From: Camellia lanceoleosa
Taxonomy: Eukaryota; Streptophyta; Magnoliopsida; Ericales; Theaceae
Direction of reading: 5' to 3'
NCBI GenBank assembly: GCA_025200525.1
Contig: CM045760.1
Span: 45,465,932 to 45,529,931, forward strand
DNA length: 64,000 nt
The notes under the pieces were generated by a model. It searched no databases, was not told the origin of the DNA, and saw nothing but the letters and a program-made list of their open reading frames with translations. The translations under genes were made by a program, and so were the position numbers. Shown here piece after piece: positions 57,098 through 64,000 of this stretch (positions are counted from its first letter, which is position 1; the number at the start of each line of letters is the position of its first letter).

Positions 57098-57586
57098 TGT
57101 TAGACTATTTTAAATCTTTTATTTATTATTTTGGTGTAACCATTTTCTTAGTTAATGGTCATTATTTTGGTGTAATCATTTTCTCTTATTTAATGGTCAT
57201 TATTTTTTGGTGTAATTTGTAAAGTCTTAATGACCTATAAATAGTCTCTCTCATTTACTCTTTTCTACACCAATACACACCAACAATTTTCTATATAAGA
57301 AATATTACTAGCACAGAAGGGTATTTTTCTTGGTGGAGCTTTAGATTCACCATCTTGTGCAGAGTTGGCCTGAACCATACGACAAGTGGTTGGGCTGTTG
57401 TATCCTGGAGGGGACAAGTCATAGTTTTGTGACTGCTGCATCGGTATTGAGGTTCTTCCTACCGCAGTAGACTTGATATCTTTAAAGAAAACAAGATGTC
57501 CGTGTCTCAGCCTGATTTATTTGTATCTCATTTTCTTTGCATCATTTATCAATAAAAGATAAGTTTTCTCCTATTTTCACCAACAA
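57098..57586 (+). mobile_element. Solo LTR (489 bp) in the CCD7 upstream region
   Basis: It begins TGTTAGAC, ends CACCAACA, and is flanked by the perfect 5-bp duplication ATAAT (57093-57097 and 57587-57591). Inside, on the plus strand, are TATAAATA (57236-57243), a pyrimidine-rich start region and AATAAAA (57552-57558), so it has the parts of a promoter and poly(A) site. The style (short LTR, TGTT/AACA ends) suggests Copia or a TRIM. A block around ATTATTTTGGTGTAA, about 46 bp, repeats three times near 57130-57215. Confidence 0.82.
57236..57243 (+). promoter_or_regulatory. TATA box of the solo LTR
   Basis: TATAAATA is followed by GTCTCTCTC. It points away from CCD7, so any transcript would run divergently. 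Confidence 0.5.
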
Positions 57587-58034
57587 TAATGAATATATAA
57601 TCTATTGACATAATTTTTTAAATATTTTTTTATTTAAAATTTTTTAATTATATGACATTGTTATTGTTATGAAATGGTATTTATTAATATTGATGATACT
57701 GTCACATTATTTCGGTAAAGAATTTTATATAAAAATTTTGTAAGTGCAGTTATTTATATGTATATATATACACACCCTGTAATGGTGTTGGTGCATAGTA
57801 ATCGCCATGGATATGGGTTTTAATTACGGATTTGGCATTTGATTTGTTTGAAATTTGGGTGCAATTTCAATGTGCATGGTGGGTCTTTGTCATGTCTGGT
57901 TTCTTGAGGGCATTCACTAGGTGGATGGGCCAACTATGTATTTCACAGTTCAGGCATTGATGGCAGACACAAATTATATGGCAATTAGCTACTTATTTTA
58001 TTATACCAAAATGGTGTATTTTATTATACCAAAT

Positions 58035-58385
58035 TTGAGAGTGTTGTTAGGCCCGTAGAGACCTGCCACAGGTTTTGTTTTGATAATTTAAATCATTCAG
58101 CGTGTAAAATTTATCGAGTACTATATATTTATAAAAAAATCACGTTAATCGGATGTCGGGAACTACGTGATCAAATCAGTTTTGTCTAAAAAAAATAGAC
58201 GGTGAAAAAATAAACGGTTGACAGAAACCTGATACGATGAAATAGCTATCAATATCCGATCAACATGATTTTTTACAAACATATATTACTCGACGAGTTC
58301 TACGCATTAAACTGTTTGGATTATCAAAATAGGACCCGTGGTGGCCCCCCCTGCCCCAACAACATGCTCCAGTCCGATCACGGAC
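58035..58385. repeat. Foldback element upstream of CCD7
   Basis: A left arm from about 58040 (GTTTTGATAATTTAAATCATT, then TTATCGAGTACTATATATTT and AAATCACGTTAATCGGAT) is an imperfect inverted copy of the right arm ending near 58380 (ATCCGATCAACATGATTTTTT and GGATTATCAAAATAGGACCC). Each arm is about 110 bp, roughly three quarters identical by eye. It is related to the CCD7 intron foldbacks. Confidence 0.6.
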
Positions 58386-60392
58386 TTGAAGGAAGCTAAT
58401 CCCTATTTTTTAATGATATTCTAATTTATTTATTTTTATATAATAGAGAACATTAATGGCATGTTAATATTGTTGTAATAATGCATGCAAATAATCATAT
58501 AGTAATAACTATATTATTTGATGGATTCACAAAATATTAATGTTGATATTTTCTAAATAAGGCTCATCATATTTAGTAAGTTATTTGTCATATTACTTTT
58601 CAAATATGATACTAATTACTCTAACCTTATTGTATATCTGATTGCTAAACATTATAAAAAGATAGATAATAAGAACATTACTGGAATAAGTGAGATAAAA
58701 TCAGTCAATAGGATAAGTAAAGAGGATATTTGAGATAAATGATGGAATAATAGGCAAGATATAGGAAAAAAATGTGAAAAATAACATATATTGTCATATC
58801 TCATATTTAGGAAGGCCGAGATTTGATAACATTATTGTATGCTTTATTATTTTTATTTTCTTATAATTTTTTTATCCTCCTACTATTAAGAATAAGTTAT
58901 TCCATTCCAATAGGCTATAGTGTCATATCTTACCTACCATACTATCCCGTCTCAAATTATGCAACCAAATGTGAGATAAATGACTTCCGCAATAACTAAT
59001 TCAATTCTCCTTTTTTTAATTAGAAATCAAACATGCCCTAAATGTGAATTTAAATCATCTATCTCCTCTCACGCTTCAATATTATTCTTTTAAGATTTTA
59101 TTAATTCATATGATCACTTTTGCAAACCATGGTACAAAAGGAATTTAAAAAAAAAAAAAAAATCAAAATATTGAATTATGAGCATATTCTAAAACCTTAT
59201 TTCAATTGATTTCATACAACTTGCCCAAAGTGGTTGATTTTAAGAAAAAGCAAAGATTTGAAATCTTAATTAACTCAAAAGAAAAAGTCCAAGCCGACCT
59301 TGAGCAATAAGTTACAATAATTAATCATCACTTTGTAGAATGGTGATCTAGTGATTTGTGAACAATCCATGGGCACTTTCAATGACACACACTAAGTTGA
59401 CATATAATTAACAAATTAATGCGCTATAAACATGAATGATTAGTACTTTGATACCATTGAGGTTGTGTTGGTGTGATACTTTTGAGCAAAACGACAAGAA
59501 AATCACTACTTTGGCCGTCTATAGAGGAATCCGATGATCTCATGATGTATAAAATAATTACCAATTGGACTCTCTCCCATGTAATATTATAAGATTTAGT
59601 GAGTTTGCATGGGATGGGAGGTTAGAAATTGAAGGTGGATTTGACCATTATGGTCCAATTGTGTGGATCTTGGTTGGGGTGGTGGTAGGACCATGGGGTT
59701 TGGGAGGTTCAAGCACATTGGAAACATGGACATCATCATTGTGAGTGACAAGTGGCTTAGTGGGTTACCATAGCTCCATTGATGATGGTTAGGTTACCAC
59801 ATATGAAAGGAGAGAGAGAGAAAATATCAATATTTTCGTCTTTAAATTTATGATTCCCTTTATTAAAATATTAGCGTAATATTCGTACTATGCATGATTT
59901 TAGATAAAAAATTAACAATTAATTTTAAAATTAAAATTAAAATAAAAAAATAAAATTAATTTAATTTTAACGATTTTTATCACAATTTTATTTATGATTT
60001 TTTTCTCCTACCATTAATGCTATGTTTTAAGTTATAAATAATAATAGCATGAATCATAATGTAATTAGTAAAAATTAAATAAAAATTATTATAAATGATA
60101 AAATTGCACTTTTAAATTTTTATTTTTAAGAACAAAAACTACACCTATGATAAAATATAAATATATTATTATTTTCTAAGGCTTTCACAATTTTAATTTG
60201 CTATATATTAGATGATATCGTAAATTATATGAAATTCAATAATTATTATTATTATTTTTTACCAATTACATTTTTTTAGTATGCCATATAATAGCAATAA
60301 TAATAATCACCATGTTTATTTCCAGTTTTTTTAAAACACTTTTCAGAAAATTTTACTTTTTTATTTTTCGTATTTTTTTTTACTGAATTTTT
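58386..60392. other. AT-rich intergenic DNA
   Basis: No gene is supported. It contains an A-run near 59145 and scattered AT repeats. The segment 59330-59800 is less AT-rich but has no convincing frame. Confidence 0.4.
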
Positions 60393-61420
60393 TTAATATT
60401 TTAAGCAAATTTTTTTTAAAAATTTTTTAGACACACCTAATATAAATACACTTAAAAACTTATCTAGATAGGGTTGAAAAATTCTGTTCATCAAGTCCAT
60501 GAAATAGGAAGGAGCATTGGTCAAACCAAAAGGTATTATAGGAAATTCGTACAACCCATACCAGGTCCGAAAAGCAGTAAGTGATATACTTTCCTCTGAC
60601 ACACTCATCAGATGGTAATCCGTTCTGAGATCAAACTGAGAGAACATGGCTGCCCCCTTTAACTGATCAAACAAGTCATCAATTCTAGGTAGCGGATACT
60701 TATTCTTGATAGTCACCTTGTTTAGCTCTCTGTAATCTATGCACATGCGGAGAGTGTCATCTTTCTTGGAGACAAAGATCGCTAGTGCTCCCCACGAGGA
60801 GTTACTTGAATGAATGAACCTTTTTTGAAGCATCTCTTCCAGTTGCTTCTTCATCTCTATAAGCTTTTTAGGCGCCATTCTATATGCCGCCTTAGAAATC
60901 GGTGCAGTTCCCGGCACTAAGTCAATGTGAAATTCTACTACTCGTCCAGGTGGAGGTCCAGGTATCTCCTGAAATACATCCTCAAACTCACGCACCACAT
61001 CTACCTCACTAATATCCTGCTTAGGGATTTCTACCGAGCACAGAAAACTTGTCATCATCGACTCTTCTCCATCGCTAGAAGTGTGGGTAAGCCGTGACAT
61101 ACCAGGAATATTTATATTTACAGTCCTTCCAGCACAATCTAAAGTCACAAAGTGTTTTCGCAGTCAATCCATACCCAAAATAATTGCAAACCCCTCAAAC
61201 CCCAACATAATTAGGTCTGCATACAAGACTTTACCTACAAAGTCAATCTCAAAATCTTTACACATCACATAAAGAGTAACTGCCCTCCTAAAGGGGTCTC
61301 AACACAAATAGGTCTAAATAAGAAGGTAGTTACAATGTGTTCTCTTTCTACAAGCTGTGTAGATATAAAAGAATGAGAGGCACCTGTATCAAAAAGTACT
61401 CTAATGGGTTCTTGAAAAAA
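60393..61420 (-). pseudogene. Chromovirus-type Ty3/gypsy remnant: protease and partial RT
   Basis: Protease text begins near 61405 (VLFDTGASHSFIS) and continues in broken frames to FVTLDCAGR near 61140. From 61148 one frame of 251 codons carries [65 protein letters not shown] and [20 protein letters not shown]. This is typical of chromovirus RT (Tekay/Reina type). It is cut just where the catalytic YxDD should follow, then runs into unrelated sequence. A TAG and several shifts lie in the protease. Gag is absent. Confidence 0.85.
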
Positions 61421-61580
61421 AAAAATTAAAGATACCTTTTAACCATCACCTTCAAGTTAAACACACAAAAATTTATTCATAAATAGTTAGAATAAATTCA
61501 ACCACCAACCTAAACCAGCTAACCTATGTTTCCACAATCCGAGGATCACCTAAACTCTCACAAGTCTAGGGTAACCTAAA

Positions 61581-61592
61581 GCTCTGATACCA
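61581..61592 (-). other. Initiator-Met primer-binding site of the chromovirus remnant
   Basis: On the minus strand TGGTATCAGAGC starts three bases after an LTR end, GACGTGACA. It lies only about 170 bp upstream of the protease, so gag has been deleted. Confidence 0.75.
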
Positions 61593-61595
61593 AAC

Positions 61596-62640
61596 TGTCA
61601 CGTCCCAAAAATTTCATAATTTATCGAGGTCGTTTACTATTTTTTAAGATATACAAATCAATATAATTCACACTATACTAATAAACTTGTAATTAAATTC
61701 TTTGTACCTTAATTCCACCACTTCGGCCCTCTACTTCCGGCCTACACATATGTCCCATGTGCCTCCCGTATATCTAACACCGCTCCGAAGCCAAACTTGC
61801 ACGGGGATATCGTCCCGAGTTTGACTCATACTCCCCAGATGGTTAGGATATATGTACGCGCGTAAATCAAAACACTCATCTACTCATGAGAACGAGACAA
61901 CAATATACATATACAAAACATCTCACTCATGAGAACAAACATAACAATTCCAAACCTAAGGCATTCTAATAAATCTCATAATCCTCACTTTTTTTTTTAT
62001 ACACTCTTTCTCACCATCACTCAAATAAAACAACAATCCATGAAGTTATGGTGGAGTATAAGGAATTTATCTATGGGTTCTTAATTAATTTTAATTTCAT
62101 ATAACCACGAGTGTGATTACAATCATAAAATAAATACATATAAAAACCCTAAACATAACATACACAACTAATCAAAATAATTAAAATTAATTCATCATCT
62201 ACATGCAAATACAAAATCAATCCAACATTAAATAAAATAAATAAATAAAAACAACGAATCAATCCATCATCTAACTAATATCTATGGATTCTAAGTTTAT
62301 TTTAATTTTATATAATCATGAGTGTGATTACAACTATAAAATAAATATATAAAAAAAAAAGCCTCCTAAACCTTGTATACACAACTAACTAAAATAATTA
62401 AAATCAATCAATCATCTAAAAATCTTAAACTTTACATACACAACTAATTAAAGTAATTAAAATCAATTAATTATCTAAAAATCCTAAACTTTGCATACAC
62501 AACTAATTAAAGTAATTAAAATCAATCAATTATCTAAAAATCATAAACTTTACATACACCACTAATCAAAATAATTAAAATCAATCTATCATCTTTATGT
62601 AAATACAAAATCAAACTAATATCAAATAAATAAAATTAAA
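61596..62640 (-). repeat. LTR-side sequence of the chromovirus remnant, with internal repeats
   Basis: The LTR edge is at 61596 (plus strand TGTCACGTCCC). I could not find the outer edge, so the end given is where recognisable repeats stop. A block of about 180-220 bp (CATATAACCACGAGTGTGATTAC) repeats near 62095 and 62317. A unit of about 68 bp around ACACAACTAATTAAAGTAAT repeats three to four times at about 62380-62580. Confidence 0.45.
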
Positions 62641-63190
62641 TAAATAAAAACAAGGGATTAAACATAAATCAACAAAAGTGGGTTTTGTACTCCCAATATT
62701 TTTTTTAAGATCAAAGTAGTATTTGGAGAATTGATCAGTGTGTTTTGTTTGAGTTTTCTGGATTAAGTTATTTGAAAATTGATTTTTTTGGTTTTCATGT
62801 TTTTTTGTTTTTAGTGAATATTTTTTAAATTTTAAACATTTTTTTTTTACTTTTTTAGATGCATCTTACTTAGATGTATCTAAAAAGTAAAAAATTTGTA
62901 AATTTTTTTTTAAAAAAATTAATAAATACATAAAAATATAAAAAATGTACTGAATTCTTGTATTTTTTTTGTATTTTTAGTATTTAGTGAATTTTTAAAA
63001 AAAAAATTTACAATTTTTTTACTTTTTAAATATATTTATGTTAAGTGTGTCTAAAAAGTAAAAAAATTACTTAAAATATTAAAAAAAATCAATAAAAACA
63101 CAAAAAATAAAAAAATAAAATTTTTTAAAAAGTGAAAACAAACGACGCGGATGGGGTTACCAGAACAAAACCTAACCCTTTTCTTCTTTT
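62641..63190. other. AT-rich spacer
   Basis: T-, A- and AT-rich sequence with short inverted stretches around TTAGATGTATCTAAAAAGTAAA. No gene is seen. Confidence 0.35.
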
Positions 63191-63192
63191 TT

Positions 63193-63231
63193 CCTCTCTC
63201 TCTTTCTCTCTCTCTCTCTCTGTCTCTCTCT
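63193..63231. repeat. (CT)n microsatellite
   Basis: An interrupted CT tract (CTCTCTCTTTCTCTCTC and on). Text around it (AAAACCTAACCCTTTTCTTC) has the look of a 5' leader, but no gene follows. Confidence 0.8.
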
Positions 63232-63429
63232 CTTCTTGATTCTCGTTGCTGCTGCCCTCTAAAGCCTAATAACCTAATTGACATATTATACCATAACATC
63301 CTGTTGTTTATTTGTTTTTTTTATTTTATTATATAATATTATATTATACAAATACAATATATATAAATATAATATATATGATCAACACACATATATACAT
63401 ATATATAAAACACCTTTTGTATACATATA

Positions 63430-64000
63430 TAAAATATATGTATATGTTAATACAATGAGTCCTCGTGGATGGACTGGACCGATCCAAGCTCCTCGAGCCC
63501 ACTGGATAACCTGCAAACAAGTTCAATCGGGGAACGGGGTAGTCCCCCGGCGAACCCTCCGGTGTAGGAATTAGAGGAGGTGATAACGTAGAAGAAATGT
63601 AGAGAGAGAGATAGGAGATAGAAAACTTAACCTTCTTCTTTTCCTTGAGTTTAGCTTATATCCAACTGTAATCATTTCGCTGTCTCTGTGCTCGATTGTC
63701 CCCCAAAGCTTGAGGCGTGGTTCGCTTGTTCGAGGCGAGGGGTGTGATTCCGGTGAGAGGTGTTGTCGCAATAAATCTTTGTGATGGGCATTAATGGTGA
63801 TGTGCTGTGCCAATAACTTTGCAGATCTTTGTCTGCTGACGTGGTGTGCTCTGCGCCTGCCACTTGTCCGAGCATCATTGGTCTTTCCTGTCTAGTTGGC
63901 CTCCAGCTCTGTTGGGTTTGGCCAACCGGGTTGTGTAATGGGGTTTGAATGGTGGGCGTGGGCTCTATGGGCCTATCCCTGTCAGTAGTCCCCCATTCCC
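63430..64000. other. Unclassified GC-richer sequence at the window end
   Basis: Base use shifts sharply from the AT repeats. GTCCTCGTGGATGG, CGGGGTAGTCCCCCGGCGAA and the final CAGTAGTCCCCCATT resemble leader or LTR sequence of plant retroelements, but no protein domain or terminus can be shown inside the window. Open frames here are short and not protein-like. Confidence 0.35.

Noticed and set aside
61581..61592. A tRNA-Met gene fragment
   Set aside because: Only the 12 bases complementary to a tRNA 3' end are present, next to an LTR edge, so it is a primer-binding site. The same applies to 33971-33989.
63151..63336. A small membrane-like protein with a Ser-Leu run
   Set aside because: The run is translation of a CT microsatellite.

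Overview
The window is plant nuclear DNA, most likely from a eudicot. It is AT-rich, with interrupted coding sequence, GT-AG introns, plant LTR retrotransposons, a plant L1-type LINE, many MITEs and one recognisable host gene. No rRNA, tRNA gene, CRISPR array or bacterial-type gene is visible. The species cannot be named from the sequence.

The only host gene I can support is a seven-exon gene on the minus strand (44612-56841) for carotenoid cleavage dioxygenase 7 (CCD7; MAX3/RMS5/D17/HTD1 family). CCD7 is the plastid enzyme that cleaves 9-cis-beta-carotene early in strigolactone synthesis. All exons join in phase to a 629-residue protein with no internal stop, and the four expected iron-binding histidines are present. 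Its introns are large and carry a hAT-type element, Mutator-like MITEs and foldback elements. A solo LTR lies about 260 bp upstream of the start codon.

The left two thirds is a nest of transposable elements. A plant LINE (11705-43432, flanked by a 10-bp target-site duplication) has been split inside ORF1 by a 25.6-kb Ty3/gypsy element of the Tat lineage (12847-38424, minus strand, 5-bp TSD GCTGG). The Tat element has 4.4-kb LTRs, a gag-pol with a second RNase H, a minisatellite-rich 3' region, and two intron-containing genes in antisense orientation between pol and the 3' LTR. One antisense gene encodes a plant mobile domain (PMD) protein. The other resembles the PMD-related DUF7745 family. 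All these reading frames carry stops or frameshifts, so the copy is dead. Two solo LTRs of the same family (825-4847 and 9094-11380) each have a perfect 5-bp TSD.

The outer regions are as follows. Bases 1-166 may be the end of a chromovirus LTR, followed by an unidentified broken coding remnant to 589. Bases 4848-9093 are AT-rich, with a cluster of six short palindromes and several nested foldback elements. Right of CCD7 are the solo LTR, a foldback element, a gag-less chromovirus remnant (60393-61420) with its primer-binding site and an LTR edge at 61596, AT-rich repeats, and an unclassified GC-richer tail at 63430-64000.

The most unusual structure is inside the Tat element. Its antisense genes keep their introns because the element's own RNA reads those introns backwards. 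The same roughly 21-bp periodic GGCCGG-type array lies upstream of both antisense genes and of the LTR promoter, which suggests a shared promoter module for three transcription units.
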